Of a DNA stretch of 64,000 nucleotides, positions 1-11,770 are shown piece after piece; within the stretch, counting starts at the first letter, position 1; each line of letters begins with the position of its first letter. Source of the stretch: Balaenoptera acutorostrata (taxonomy: Eukaryota; Chordata; Mammalia; Artiodactyla; Balaenopteridae); assembly GCF_949987535.1 (NCBI RefSeq), contig NC_080074.1, positions 23,705,268-23,769,267 of the forward strand, in the 5' to 3' direction. The position numbers and the translations under genes were made by a program. Under the pieces are notes generated by a model. That model worked only from the letters and a program-made list of their open reading frames with translations, was not told the DNA's origin and made no database searches.

Positions 1-52
1 TAGTGTATAGCACAGGGAATATAGTTGATATTTTATAATAACTTTGTAAAAA
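1..52 (+). repeat. L1 3'UTR fragment at window edge
   Basis: The first ~50 bases (TATAGCACAGGGAATATAG followed by an AT-rich run) match the sense of the L1 3'UTR segment seen in antisense at 11.1 kb and 52.2 kb in this window. It is cut by the window edge, so its extent is unknown. Confidence 0.4.
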
Positions 53-654
53 TCCTTAGATTTTATAAGTACACTCAACGAGAATGCTCACTTAAGAGTA
101 TTTTTTTTCCAGTTGAGTGATCTTCTCACCTCTGGGTTTTCATAGATGGAGAAAACCTTCTTATGTACCCTGAGGATTAAATTTCCGATCATGGAAATGA
201 GATGGAAAATGAAAATCAAAGACTTGACTACCACCTTTTTAAAAGTGTTCTTCTTCTTCAGAAAATTTATTGGAGGAAATCAGAAAGAATATGTTCCTTG
301 AATGGTTTCCATATTTCCATTTTTTGACATCAACTAGTGGCATGGGAGGAGCTGAGAAGACATTAATCAGATTTGCCTGAGGCACATTGATCTGGAGGCA
401 GCTATGGTGTTGGACTGGGAAGGGAAACTTATAAGAAAATCTAGATTCCAAGCAGCTTTGCCAGTCAATGCCAAGTAATGTTTGTAAGGCAAAATGGAAG
501 AGCAATTTCTAAAGATAAAGGAAGATTGCCACAGTTGCAGGGAGTGACCAGAAAAGTGATAACCAAATGATTATGTATTCTGCCTCTCCCATCTTAGAGT
601 CAAAATAAGAAGAATTTGCAGGAATTATTCAAGAAAGACACACATATATATATT
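53..654. other. No gene seen; non-repetitive
   Basis: AT-rich sequence with no recognised repeat and no recognisable coding potential. The 88-codon minus-strand open frame at 239-505 has no domain I recognise. Confidence 0.5.
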
Positions 655-850
655 AAACATAAAAATATTTTTATTATAAAAGCAATCAGTGTTTATTATG
701 GAAAGTTAGGAAATACAAATTCATCAAAAGAAAATTAAAAATTCCTAAACCCATCACTCAGAAATAATTTTACTTTTTTTCTTTATATCTGTGTATCATA
801 TATGTAATAAGTGCGAACAAATAATTATTTTGAAGCTAGTGGTAGAGTTT
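655..850 (-). repeat. Ancient L1 (L1M-type) 3' region, antisense
   Basis: TTATTATAAAAGCAATCAGTG followed by GGAAAGTTAGGAAATACA and TATCTGTGTATCAT follows the order of the old mammalian L1M 3' end in antisense. Similar relics lie at 6.3, 48.1 and 63 kb. Subfamily not assigned. Confidence 0.5.
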
Positions 851-896
851 CTTTTATGGAGAGAATAATTTTTGCTTGAGAAAAGTATATGATGGA

Positions 897-1386
897 AAAA
901 AGAAACGAAATTGAGTTATTTGTAGTGAGCTGGGTGAACCTAGAATCTGTCATACAGAGTGAAGTAAGTCAGAAAGAGAAAAACAAATACCGTATGCTAG
1001 CACATATATATGGAATCTAAAAAAAAAAAAAAGGTTCTGAAGAACCTAGGGGCAGGACAGAAATAAAGATGCAGACGTAGAGAATGAACTTGAGGACACA
1101 GGGAGGGGGAAGGGTAAGCTGGGACGAAGTGAGAGAGTGGCGTGGACATATATACACTACCAAATGTAAACTAGATAGCTAGTGGGAAGCAGCCACATAG
1201 CACAGGGAGATCAGCTCGGTGCTTTGTGACCACCTAGAGGGGTGGGATAGGGAGGGTGGGAGGGAGACGCAAGAGGGAGGGGGATATGGAGATATATGTA
1301 TACGTATAGCTGATTCACTTTCTTATATAGCAGAAACTAACACACCATTGTAAAGCAATTATACTCCAATAAAGATGTTTAAAAAA
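897..1386 (+). mobile_element. L1 (LINE-1), 5'-truncated 3' end
   Basis: This is the cetartiodactyl L1 3' end in sense orientation. It includes CTGTCATACAGAGTGAAGTA, the G-rich 3'UTR block and the end TATACTCCAATAAAGATGTT with an A-tail. The flanks are a perfect 16-bp target-site duplication (AAAAGTATATGATGGA at 881-896 and 1387-1402), so it is an intact, 5'-truncated retrotransposition product. No intact ORF remains; it cannot move by itself. Confidence 0.9.
1239..1264 (+). other. G-quadruplex-capable G-tract in L1 3'UTR
   Basis: Five G-runs of 3-4 separated by short spacers within 26 bases (GGGGTGGGATAGGGAGGG and on). G-rich tracts are a known feature of mammalian L1 3'UTRs. A related tract lies at about 50115-50160 in the second L1. 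Confidence 0.6.
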
Positions 1387-1402
1387 AAAAGTATATGATG
1401 GA

Positions 1403-1600
1403 TTTGCCAGGTATGAAAGAGGAAGCCCAAGGATTGGGCTTTGTGGAGAACATTGCTGTGCTCACCAGTATCCTGTTTTTGCCTTCTGGATACCCTAGCA
1501 GTTAGGAAAGCCACGTGACTAATTCTGACCAGTGGGCTGTGAGTAAAGTGAAGTATGCATGTGTGTGTGAGACGTGTCATTTCCAAAACAAAAAACAGGG
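1403..1600 (-). repeat. Ancient mammalian repeat, class not assigned
   Basis: Read on the minus strand it has the phrases ACAGCCCACTGGTCAGAATT and AGTCACGTGGCTTTCCTAAC, which recur in an old dispersed repeat. A related plus-strand copy seems to lie at 21.6 kb. I cannot name the family with confidence. Confidence 0.35.
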
Positions 1601-1769
1601 AGTAAGATCTCCATGTACTTTATTTTCAGTGATGTGTTGAAGCTGATATTTGTATCTTTTCCTAATTCTGTGTTCAGTGACTTTATATTGGTAGTTAGAA
1701 ATTGGTCATGATGGGAATATTTTTGATGATGTTTAGCCATTTTAATGTTCATCATGATGATCATCAAAG

Positions 1770-2000
1770 CATGATGATGTTTGGCCACATCTTTGTGCAT
1801 GTCCCTATTTATTCCTTAAGAGTAATTTCCTAGAAGTAAAAGTTAGAGAGAAAAGGGTATGAAAATTTTGTAAGTTTTGCATGTTTTGTTAAGCTGCTCA
1901 CCAGAAAAGTTAGGTCATTTTATTTGCTCAACAGCAAAGTCCTATTGTGGATATATTCAGTTTGACGAAATGCAATATTGTTAGTGTTTATCTTTTATAA
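1770..2000 (-). repeat. Ancient L1 (L1M-type) 3' region, antisense
   Basis: TTTCCTAGAAGTAAAAGTTA, AAAGGGTATGAAAATTTTG and CAGTTTGACGAAATGCAATA follow the antisense order of old L1M 3' ends. It may be the continuation of the relic at 655-850, now separated by the young L1. Confidence 0.45.
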
Positions 2001-2485
2001 TTCGGCAAAAGCTTACTGAAAGTTCTATGTGGATGCAGCATAGAGAACAGATAGATTTAATTATTCAGAAAAATAGGTTGGGGGCTTATAAGGGTAGACT
2101 CCTGTGTATAATGTAGTCACAAGTGCCTTTTCAAAATTAACATCCTCTTATACCTCTCTCCCCTTACATGCCCTCCCCCCTTTCTTAGGATGACTTTCTA
2201 TGCTTAGGATCAGAATCTAGTGAGGATTAAGGGGGCGGGGGGAGGAAGAGAGAGTGGAAGTAGAAAAAGAAGTATATAATGTGTTTGTGTCCATATGCTA
2301 AAACCATCTGGAAGGATAGCTGCTGAATTATATGCCTCGATTTTAAAGTATATTCTCTTTTGTTCCTCTTGGCTTTAGTAACGACATCATATTGGGAGCT
2401 AGGATAAAACCCAACTCTTTGCAATGGGAAAGAACACAGAAGCATCAACAATTTTTATTCCAAGGTTGTATGTAAAGAATGAGTT
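2001..2485. other. No gene seen; non-repetitive
   Basis: No recognisable gene or strong repeat. A short G-rich run (GGGGGCGGGGGGAGG) lies at about 2231-2245. Confidence 0.45.
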
Positions 2486-2654
2486 AGATTCTTTTCCCAT
2501 ACAGGCCATTATAGAGTATTGAGTAGAGGCTAAAAAAAAAAAAAAAAAGAGTGGCTGCATGTATATGTATAACTGATTCACTTTGCTGTACACCTGAAAC
2601 TAGTACAACATTGTAAATCAACTATACGCCTATAAAAATTAAAAAAAAAAAAAA
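2486..2654 (+). mobile_element. Rearranged L1 3' end with inverted 5' segment
   Basis: 2486-2527 matches the L1 3'UTR in antisense (CAGGCCATTATAGAGTATTG; compare 11070-11110). After an A17 run the sequence continues as the sense L1 3' terminus (ATAACTGATTCACTTTGCTG to the A-tail near 2654). The orientation switch inside one small copy suggests twin priming with an internal deletion. No clear TSD was found. Confidence 0.55.
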
Positions 2655-3279
2655 CTTCAGACAAAAAGAAACCCAAAAAATGGTACAAAGATTGTGATTT
2701 TTACTGAGAAGAAGAATTAGAATAGTCATTGAATGCTTCCTGGAGTAGAAAAGTTTCATAGATCAGATCATGCTTCAAAATACGTTCACTTTCTCCCCTA
2801 CCCCTGACCTCCAGGTTGGATGGAGTGTGCTCCCTGGCCTCTTGATTTTGAGTCTGGCTAACTTGTCCTGCTTTGGCCAGTGGTTTTTAGCACAGGTGAT
2901 CCAAAGAGAAGTGAAAATGAGCTCCTGACTTTCATCATGAGAAGAGCATGTCTTTGCTAACCCCTGATTTAAGGAGGATGAGAGATGTGTGGTACAGAAC
3001 CAAATCCAACCTGCATCTGGGAGGCAAGCCCAGCTAGTAGAGCCTGAATCAACCAAACCCTAGTGGACTGGCAAATGCATAAGAGACAAATAAATACTCA
3101 CAGTGTATGCCGGGTATGGACTGAAAACAAAGGAACGATAGCCTGGTGCCCAAAGCTCTCCAGAGTTTCCCCCCCACTTGCTCATGGTTCAGTCTTGTCT
3201 TTGTCCCTACCTGCTGCGTACTCTATATACTCCAGCCATACTGAATCGCTTGAAGTTCCCCAGTACATGGTTTTTCTCT
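2655..3279. other. No gene seen
   Basis: Non-repetitive sequence with no domain-bearing frame. The plus-strand open frame 3063-3404 runs into an L2 relic and is not convincing as a gene. Confidence 0.45.
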
Positions 3280-3610
3280 TGAATCTTGATCTTTGCAGTA
3301 TGCTTTTCCCTCTGCCTAGAATCTCCTTCCCCTCTCTTTTCACTGCTTGTGCTTATAGTTTCAGCTTAGACGTAACCTACCAAAGCTCTGAGTCCTCTGA
3401 GTAAGTAAGGTGCTTCTCTCCCATGCTTCTATCATGTTTATCATGTTTGTTGTTTATCACACAGTATTATGATTTCCTGTCTCCTTATTTTTTTCCCTTG
3501 CACTAGGCTGGGAGCTGCTGCAGCGTGAAGACTGTGCTTGGTTTACTCTAATCACCTTGAGTGACATTTGGTGAGCTCTCAGCAAATCTAAGTGAATAAA
3601 CAATTTAAAA
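3280..3610 (+). repeat. L2 LINE 3' relic
   Basis: The order CTTTGCAGTATGCTTTTCCC, CTGCCTAGAATCTCCTTCCC, GCACTAGGCTGGGAGCTGC and a terminal GTGAATAAACAATT is that of the L2 3' end, strongly diverged. Confidence 0.55.
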
Positions 3611-3664
3611 ATAACAAATGAACATGAGAAGTCTTGTGAGTCTTTGGGTTTACTGTATAAGTTC

Positions 3665-3800
3665 AAATCAATTAGAACACATTTTCTGAGGGCCTGCTTT
3701 GTGCCTGGAACTTTACTAAGTGCCCTGGATAAAATAAAACTGAATACATTTTAGGTCTTAAGAGGTTTACCTTCCAGGGGGGAATTTACAATCAGTGATT
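3665..3800 (-). repeat. L2 LINE 3' relic, antisense
   Basis: TGAGGGCCTGCTTTGTGCC, ACTAAGTGCCCTGGATAAAA and a later AGAGGTTTACCTTCCAGGGG match the antisense L2 3' end (size-of-animal wording: class known, subfamily not assigned). It sits tail to tail with the plus-strand L2 just upstream. Confidence 0.5.
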
Positions 3801-5544
3801 CTGACGATTATCCAGTCTCCTGAACAATTGAACAGTTGCAGGAGAGGAAGTGGCAAACATTTGGAGGGTTTGTTATTTTTTGTAGATTCCAGGAGCTAAA
3901 TAAAAGACAGAAGTATCAAAAGTTTTAAATCTAAAGTTGTAGGTAAAGAAGGATTTGACCATTTAAAATATAATTACGCAAGTCCTAGATTACTAACATA
4001 TAGATAATAGTGTGGTTTGTCCTTGTGAAGATATCTAGGCCTCTAACTGGTCATAAAATTACAATTTAACTTTCCCAACAAAGTCTGTTATCAGTTCCTG
4101 TTTCATGTTAGTTTTCTGTGTTTACAAAATTCAATAGAAGCTGTCTTAAGTGTTTTCCTCCTTATTAAACAGTTTTCTAAAATCCATAATTCAGCGAGAC
4201 AGTTAAGTAGTTGCATTTATTTCTATACAGTTAAGCTCTGAAAAGCTGACTGTGAATTCAGCGGGGCATTCTTGCGCTAGCCATTTTCTGTTATCAACTA
4301 CACAACATGAAAGAAGATTGTGTTTCTCTGCTAATGGAGGAAACTGAAGGAGAATAAAGACCCTAAGTATTTTGAAACACTGGTTTGAATTGCAGTCTTG
4401 AGATCTAAAAGTGAAGAACTGCAAGTTCTGGAATAGATGCATCAGTTACTTATTTGGGACAAAAGGATCTGGTTTTCCTTTTACGTTGAATGAAATTACC
4501 CATTCTATTTATGCACTGACCCCAAACATTTAGGTCTGAAAGTTCCTTTCCTCATCAAACTCTACTCTTCTATCTCTTCATCTCTCACATTTTAAGTACG
4601 ATAAGGACAAATTTTGAACTTTAATTTCAGACTTTCCAAAATATGTCATTAGGAAGTTCTTTTGTTTCAAGAGAGATCTGAGGATAAGAAGAGACTTTCT
4701 ATTTCAGAAGGGTCTTCCAATGGCAGTATCTTCAATTTGGCTCCTCCAAAGACATTTAGTCCAAAATGTACATTGTGATCTGAAGCAGAGATGAAACAAA
4801 TCACAGATGCAGTGTGATTTTCTATGCTGTTTTTATGTGTTTTGACATTCTTTAATGTTAGTCTGTAAATGAATTTTGCTAACATAGGGCAGTGAAAAAT
4901 GTCTTACAGGTGATTTCATTTTAAGAATTTTTTTTTTTTTTTTTGCTCTTATGACTTTTTGATCCAGAGTGCCTTTCATTTGGCAATAAGTATAGACTAT
5001 AGCAACTGGAAAAGCCCAAACAAACAAAGCAAAACTCTTCCAGCAAAATCTACTTTTTTCCACTTTCATGCTTTGGAAGAAGTTGATGCAGGTCAAATCC
5101 CATTAAAGAGAATGGAGATTTGAGTTGTGATGATATTTGTCAAAACAGAATTTGACATATCTCTCTAACCAATCTGGTATCAATGGAATTATTCTCTTTT
5201 GACTCAACTCATAGGAAATTAATTCCAAATGCTTTTCAGCATATTGGGTGTTTTTCCCTGGGCTAATTGCACTCTTCAGAAGTTTTCCTGTAATTGCCTT
5301 CAAAAATCTCATTTTCAAATTACATGGCAAATTCATCTACATAAGGACCATGAGAAATACTCCAAGAAGCAGCATCAGTTAAGCACATTTTCTACATTTC
5401 TACGGTATAAGCTGAAACACTGATGATATGGAAGAAATGACCACTGTAACTTGACTTTTAATGACAGCTCCATCACTATTCATATTTACTTTAGAGGAAA
5501 TTAGTTGTAATGTTTCAGTGCTTTAGGTCTCAAATTTAAGTTCT
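3801..5544. other. Long repeat-poor stretch, no gene seen
   Basis: About 1.7 kb without a recognised transposon apart from a T16 run at about 4929-4944. Frames are short with no known domain. It could hold conserved non-coding sequence, but a cross-species alignment would be needed. Confidence 0.4.
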
Positions 5545-5780
5545 GAGAGGTGGCTTGATGTAGTGGAGTTAGCCAGAGCTGGGTTCAAAGTTTAGTCCCA
5601 ACGCTGGATGTGTTACCTTGGGCAACTTAAACTTTCTGAGCCCTGGGTTCTTTTTCATTAGGAGAATGGGTATAATAATAACCACATCACGGAGTTGTCA
5701 TGAAATTAATTTTGACTGCATATGGAAAGTACTCGGCCCTGTAGCTGGCACATGTAAGTGATCAATAAATTCTAGTTCTC
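5545..5780 (+). repeat. MIR SINE
   Basis: Nearly full-length MIR in sense. Visible marks are CCAGAGCTGGGTTCAAAGT, TGTTACCTTGGGCAACTTAA, GGAGAATGGGTATAATAATA and the tail GATCAATAAATTCTAG. Confidence 0.8.
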
Positions 5781-6159
5781 CCTCTTTACCCCCTACCTCA
5801 CTCTTCCCTCTCTTGCCCTTCCTGGTTGAACTGGAACCCTATATGTTTTCCAAAGTATAGCATGAGAATGCTGAGATTTGAAGGACTATAAAAGGCTTCC
5901 CTGTCCCCAGGACCTGCCTGGCATAGTCTCTGAATTTTCTGATTTTTAGAAATTAATTTTTGACAGGAGAGTTAAAGACTTAGTCCTCTGCTCAAAAACA
6001 CAGGAAGGTTAAAATGTTAACTGGCATGCATAAATGGAAACATTTACCATAAGCCCACAGTCCCAGTTTTGTCTTTATCTGATTATTAATAGCATCATTC
6101 CTTTTCACCCTCAAAAGTGTCCTGATTTGGCTGATTCATTATGCAGTCACCCAAGTTCC

Positions 6160-6262
6160 GTGATAAGAGGTCCGTTTCTTGTTCACTGCTGTATGTGCAT
6201 TGTTTAGCATACAGCCTGGTCCATGGTTGATGCTCAATATATTTGTTGTATAAATGATTCTA
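6160..6262 (+). repeat. L2 LINE 3' end
   Basis: TTCTTGTTCACTGCTGTATG, ACAGCCTGGTCCATGGTTGA and TGCTCAATATATTTGTTGTA match the extreme 3' end of L2. Confidence 0.65.
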
Positions 6263-6284
6263 TATCTGTGTTTTTAATACTTAA

Positions 6285-6400
6285 TGCAATAGTATTGATT
6301 ATAAAAGTAGGACATATACATATTACTTATGGAAATTTGGAAACTTCTGGAAAGGAAAAGAAGAAAATAAAAAAATGATTATTAATATCACAGGATCAAT
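6285..6400 (-). repeat. Ancient L1 (L1M-type), antisense
   Basis: ATTATAAAAGTAGGACATAT, GGAAATTTGGAAACTTCTGG and AGAAGAAAATAAAAAAATGA match the same L1M segment as at 655-850. Confidence 0.5.
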
Positions 6401-6439
6401 TGCTTTATCACATAATTAATTGTTTCTTGGAAAACAGAG

Positions 6440-7115
6440 GAGGATATCTCAAGGGTATTTATGGCAAGGAGGGGCTGGCATATAAAACATGTCCATCACC
6501 GTGTCTGCCATGCTCAGAACCCCCTCTAAATGGGCAGGCCTAGATTGCTGTGTTTTATACTGTGGGACTCTGCCCTGCTGGCTGGGGCTGGCTGTATAAG
6601 GAGTGGGCTTTGATCCAAGAATAGTCAAACCAGAGACTGGCCAGCCCATGACCTGGTGCAAAAGAATGAAGCAGGGCTCATCATATTCCCTCTTTTGAAG
6701 GTGGACTAGAAAATACAGTTAGCAGCGGTCTCTGAAGAAGAAGGAGTCTATAAAGAGAAGCTGTGAGGTAAGACAGGGCCATGAAGCGTCCCAGCAGGCT
6801 GAAGTTATAAAGCAAAAGCTATGAGGGAGCAGAAGCTTTGAAGTAGAGGAAAGTTATGCAGAGTGGACGGAAAGAATAAACCAGTTAGTATAGAGAGGAG
6901 AATGGAGCAGGGCACAGAGAGGGACAGAGGCACCACCAGAGACAGACTGTGAAGACGCTGAGAGAAGCAGAGAGACAGAGAGCATCTGATCCCTAGCCTG
7001 TCTTGGTTCTCAGAAGTCTCTATGGTCCTGGACACGTTCATGCGTGTCTCTCTGGTAATTCACTCTTTCTTAGGGTGGCCTGAGTGCTCTGTTCTTTGCA
7101 ATCCAAAGAATCTGT
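6440..7115 (+). repeat. Possible old LTR, family unassigned
   Basis: A ~670-bp block that is richer in GC and purines than its flanks. It ends in CTTTGCAATCCAAAGAATC, like the 3' end of some old ERVL-class LTRs. No TSD or internal retroviral sequence is visible. The call is weak; it may be unique sequence. Confidence 0.25.
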
Positions 7116-9509
7116 TTGGAGCAAGAGAGCCATTGCAACAGTGGGGTGTATGCTGAATGCGGGGTGCCATACAGGAGCAAGGTTTCAGTTAGATTGTGGG
7201 GATGCAGGAGACCTCAGAGAACCAGATTGAAGGAATCACCTCTAGACCTCTTAGGAACTGGAAAACTGTCAGATACCTGCTTTCCCCGTTTCCCTTTCCC
7301 TCTGGGATGGCATGATGTCTCACCTTTGCTACTCTCTGCGTATCTTTGTTCTTTCCCACGCCAGCTTCCTTCCTCAGGCTCCCCTGAGACTCTGGCTTGC
7401 CTGTGACTCTACGTTGTTTTGGCATTGATTCTGGTCCCATTCTCTATGATGTTACAGATTTAGTGCCCAGCACTATCTGACCAGCTGCAATCAGTGTATC
7501 TTTTATTTTAAATTCTCAAGAGAGAGAATCAGATGGTCGCTGCTCAGCTGCTGGGTTGGCTGTGCTTGAGTCTGAGGTTCCTCTGAGATCCAATGATCTG
7601 TGGCAAAGGTATGTGAGGCTACATAGCTCCCTGCACCATCAGCTGGGGCTATGGGTGTTGATTTTCTGATTAGTGGGGAAGGGGCAGGGCAAATTGAGCA
7701 ACATGCATGCTGCATCTTGGTTCTGCCCTGCCATTTAACTTGGATCTTTATTCCTAGTGCAAACCTACTATTGGGTTTCAGAAGTTTCAGACCCCAGCTA
7801 TCATGACTCCCAGTTTCTAGGGACACTTCCTCATTTCTGCCACTGCCTTGGCTCACCTCCTTCCAGATGCTTTTTCTGTCTATCCCTGGAGCTGTCCACA
7901 CTCCCAGTTCTGACAGTTTGCATTCTTATCAGTTTTGCCCCAGGGGTCAGGTCTTAAACCCACACCTCTGGTTGCCAATCTTTGCCTTTGTTCAGATCTT
8001 GAAGTGCTATAAATGCCCACTCTGTCAGTACGGAGAGAAGGCTGTACTCCATAGAGGCTAAAATGAAGAAATAGCTAAAAAAAAATTACACAGTCTTGAA
8101 TACTGACAGATTCAGCACTCCTTGCCTGAGGGCGCCAATCGTGTGAATTCTTCCTGCAGCAACGTGACAATCTCTTAGCAACTCTGAGCTCCTCTGTTTT
8201 CAGTTTAACAGCAACAGGGCAGCAGACCACAGGGGAACTCATTTCATCCCATAGAGTGTGTTCACCAAAGCCATCTCGGCTTAGCTGTCTGTCTGAATCA
8301 GCATATCCTGATGAAGGGCGACTTGGCCCTCTTTCCAAAATGTCTCAGTGGGAGTGACAAGAGAGATGTGAGGATGTGCAGCCTTTGGGAACTACCCACA
8401 TGACCAGCTGAGGCTCTGGGCTACACTCTGTCCACAGAAGCCCGTGTCATTTGTTTAACTGCTCCTTCCGGGTCCAGCATCTTGTTCGTTCCTTCTCGGG
8501 TAGAGAGAACTTCACGTTCATCATCTCTGTGATGCCTTTGCATTTGCATTCATGCCATTTTTATCTGACACCACAGATTCTGTGGCTGTCGTCCTCTCAT
8601 GGTTGTGTGGCCGGAAAAGATTATATTCGACAAGTTGAAAGCTCCATGGAGCCATCTCCACGAAGGAGGAAAAAAATTCGGATCAGAAATCAAAGGCTTA
8701 TCTTTCTCGTAGTGAATGCAGGTTCTATTTTATTTAGAGAACAAAAGGAAAGCATTGGACTGGGAATAGAGGGAAAGATGTGGGGTATGTGTAGGCATGT
8801 GTTTTTTTTTTGTGGCTGTGTCCCAAGTGACTACGTACTTGGTGTTTAGCACAAATTGTTGACTTTTATGTTTTCCCATTCCTCAAGCAGTATTAGAAAA
8901 TGATCAGGAACAACAAAATCAGATACTTTTTTTTTTTTGCCTCCAGATCTTCTTAGCAGATGGGCCACTGCATGGGAGTAAGTCAGGTACTTTCTGAAGC
9001 TGTGTCACTCTTTCAGGCAACCGAGGGGCCATTTAGTAAATTAGTCCTTGGAACGGGTACCCATACAAGTTGTTGGCTAGGGTGAAATGTACAAAATCCC
9101 CCCCTGGTGACCTGAAAGAGCTAATGAGTCCTTAAAGGATTCTTAGAGAGTTTCCCAAGTGAAAAACAAATATGGCTCTCCAAATATCAATTCTACAGTA
9201 TGTATTGTGTAGAGGTAAGAGGCAGGCAGGGTTCTTGGTTACACAAGGGGGCTTCTGATCCTGGAGCATTGCAGCGAAATGATGATCCCAATGATGGGGT
9301 TCTGAGAAGTGTTTCCTCCTACAGAGTCCAGTGAAGAATGATTAGAATCACCTGTGTAGTCAGCCAAATGGAGACCTGGTCAGCAAAAGCTGAGCTGGAG
9401 TCTTGGTGACGTAAGGTAGATACCAATATAAAGATTGTCTTTTTAAAAAAGATAATCTCTATAAACCACCATTTGGAGAACTAAGGGAAGGATTTTAATT
9501 CCTAGGTTG
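7116..9509. other. Repeat-poor stretch, no gene recognised
   Basis: About 2.4 kb with no clear transposon. The longest frames are 132 codons on the minus strand (7503-7901) and 132 codons on the plus strand (8451-8849). Neither shows a known domain, and I see no convincing splice-site pair. The 8090-8700 part keeps more CpG than its neighbours and is the most exon-like or element-like portion. A possible small retroposed insertion lies at 8915-8993. Confidence 0.35.
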
Positions 9510-10110
9510 GTGCAAAAGTGACTAGAAAGTCATTAGCAAGCTATGACCGTCATCTTTTAAAATTTCTCTATTGGAGAAATCAAGTATTTTTCTGGACAAG
9601 AGATTGCTAGATACCTACTCAGTATCCACTACCTCCCCCTTTTTTTGGATATAAAACCCTGATTTTATTAGAGCAGGATCGTGCTTCACTGAAATATGCT
9701 GGATTTCTCAGCCTCCCGGGAAGATGGGAGGGGTATATGACTAAATTCTAGCTAGTGAGATATAAGAGGAAGTTATTGGGTGAGTCTTCTGGTAAAACTC
9801 CTTAAAAAGGGACAGTGGCTCATCTGGTATGCTCCCTTTGTTCCTTGTCTTTTCCCTTCTTCCTACCTGGAATGAGAAAATACTGGCTGGAGTTCCAGTA
9901 GCCACTTTGTGAATATGAGGCAGCCTCATATTGTGACAGGAAGGAAGTCACAAGTCAGAGAAGATAGAAGGCAGAGAAGAGAGAGAGAAGGTCTATGATT
10001 AGGTCATGGAGCCATTGTATCACTCCTAATTTATTTAACCCCTGCTTTTTATGTCTCCGCTATTCACAGTTGAACACATTTTCTAACTGATGTAATATTC
10101 AGGACTGGAA
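9510..10110 (+). repeat. Ancient mammalian repeat, class not assigned
   Basis: GGAAGATGGGAGGGGTATAT, GACTAAATTCTAGCTAGTGA and the end CTAACTGATGTAATATTCAG resemble the old dispersed repeat class also seen at 15.1, 21.6 and 30.1 kb. Boundaries are approximate. Confidence 0.35.
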
Positions 10111-10699
10111 TCCCACGTCTTCTACTCTTAAATAGAAGTTATTTTGTTCACACAACAGGAATATCAATAGGGAATAAGATTCTAAAACCCAGCCAGCCCA
10201 TCCATATGGATGGTCACCATATGGCCTTTCCTTGCTGCCAAAGCCAGTCTAACTAAGAGACACAGGGAAGAAATGGCAAGTGCAAAGTCATTCTAATGAC
10301 ATTCTAGAATGTATGAAATGAAGACAACCTGAACAACCTTGAGATACCATAGAAATATCATTTCTGAGGTATTAAAAAGAAAAATACTTTATAGTACATA
10401 TCAACCAATATGAAGAGAGCAACTTCAAAGCATCATACTGGTCAGCCACTTTAATTTTTATTTGCAATATTCATCAAATCCACTGTGTAGTAGATCACTT
10501 TGGTTAAATTATGTCCATTTTTATCCTTAATATATGTTGGTTTTACATGTACATATTCAGAGATGCACAAGAGCTGAGTGCATTCTCTCTCCATTTCCAA
10601 TCTCCCAACATAATACTACCCCCTGCCTCCTCATTTGCTTCTATATTCTGCTTCCAGAAGCCTCCACAATGCATAATAATGCCCCCTATTTATTAGCTG
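10111..10699. other. No gene seen
   Basis: Non-repetitive AT-rich sequence with only short frames. Confidence 0.4.
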
Positions 10700-10845
10700 T
10701 ACAAGGCATTTCACTCTATGACTTAGGTATTTTTATCCTCACTTCACAGAAGTTGGGGTTCAGAGATTATACGGGTAATAATAAATGATAGAACTGGGAT
10801 TCGAATCCAGTCTGTGTAACCAAAATGCATTATTTAAACCACTCT
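10700..10845 (-). repeat. MIR SINE, antisense
   Basis: TTTTATCCTCACTTCACAGA, GATAGAACTGGGATTCGAAT and TTATTTAAACCACTCTATTC match the reverse complement of MIR. Confidence 0.7.
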
Positions 10846-10957
10846 ATTCATTCAACAAACATTTGTTGAGCACTGTGTGCTAGGATTATTCCAGGTCTTA
10901 AGGATAAAAAAGGGAAGAGAAATTGCAACAGTTCTCTGCCCTTCTGAAGATTCTTTT

Positions 10958-11563
10958 CTTTTTAAAATTTTTATAGGAGTATAGCTGATTTACAGTGTTG
11001 TGTTAGTTTCAGGTGTACAGCAAAGTGAATCTGTTACAAATATACATATATCCACTCTTTTTTAGATTCTTTTCTCAGATAGGCCATTAGAAAGTACTGA
11101 GTAGAGTTCCCTGTGCTATACAGTAGGTCCTTATTAGTTATCTATTTTATATATAGTAGTGTGTATATGTCAATCTCAATCTTCCAGTTTATCTCTCCCC
11201 CACCCCCATCTTACCCCCTGGTAACCATAAGTTTATTTTCTACATCTGTAACTCTATTTCTGTTTTGTAGGTAAGTTCAGTTGTACCCTTTTTTTTTAGA
11301 TTCCATATATAAGTGATATCATATATTTCTCTTTCTCTGTCTGACTTACGTCACTCAGGATGACAATCTCTATGTCCATCCATGTTGCTGCAAATGGCAC
11401 TATTTCATTCTTTTTTATGGCTGAGTAATATTCCATTATATATATGTACTACATGTTACTTATCCATTCCTCTGTTGATGGACATTTAGGTTGCTTCTAT
11501 GTCCTGGCTATTGTAAATAGTGCTGCAATGAACATTCAGGTGCATGTATCTTTTCGAACTAAG
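10958..11563 (-). mobile_element. L1 3' end, antisense, 5'-truncated
   Basis: The reverse complement of the L1 3'UTR: GATTTACAGTGTTGTGTTAG at the tail side, CCCTGTGCTATACAGTAGG, CATCCATGTTGCTGCAAATG, and truncation after GGTGCATGTATCTTTTCGAA. It interrupts the L2-like element. Confidence 0.8.
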
Positions 11564-11770
11564 TTCTAGTGGGGAATTAAAACAATAAACATGATAAGTA
11601 AATTATGTGATATAAGTGAGTTATGTATAAGTAAGAAGGTGATGGAGCAGGGTAAGAGAGAGCAGGCACATACCGGGGACAGGCAGGGGACAAGGTGTCA
11701 GTATTCAATATGAGGGTCACAGAAGACCTCCCTGACAAGGTGGTGCTTGAGCAAAAATTTGAAGAAGGTG

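Noticed and set aside
4929..4944. T16 run as the tail of a minus-strand retrocopy
   Set aside because: No matching direct repeat found within ~200 bp on the far side.
8451..8849. 132-codon plus-strand frame
   Set aside because: No recognisable domain; its 3' part runs through a poly(T) tract and ordinary sequence.
9503..9521. GGTTGGTGCAAAAGTGAC, like a mariner terminal repeat
   Set aside because: Only ~18 bp match and no partner inverted repeat or TA-flanked copy is visible nearby.
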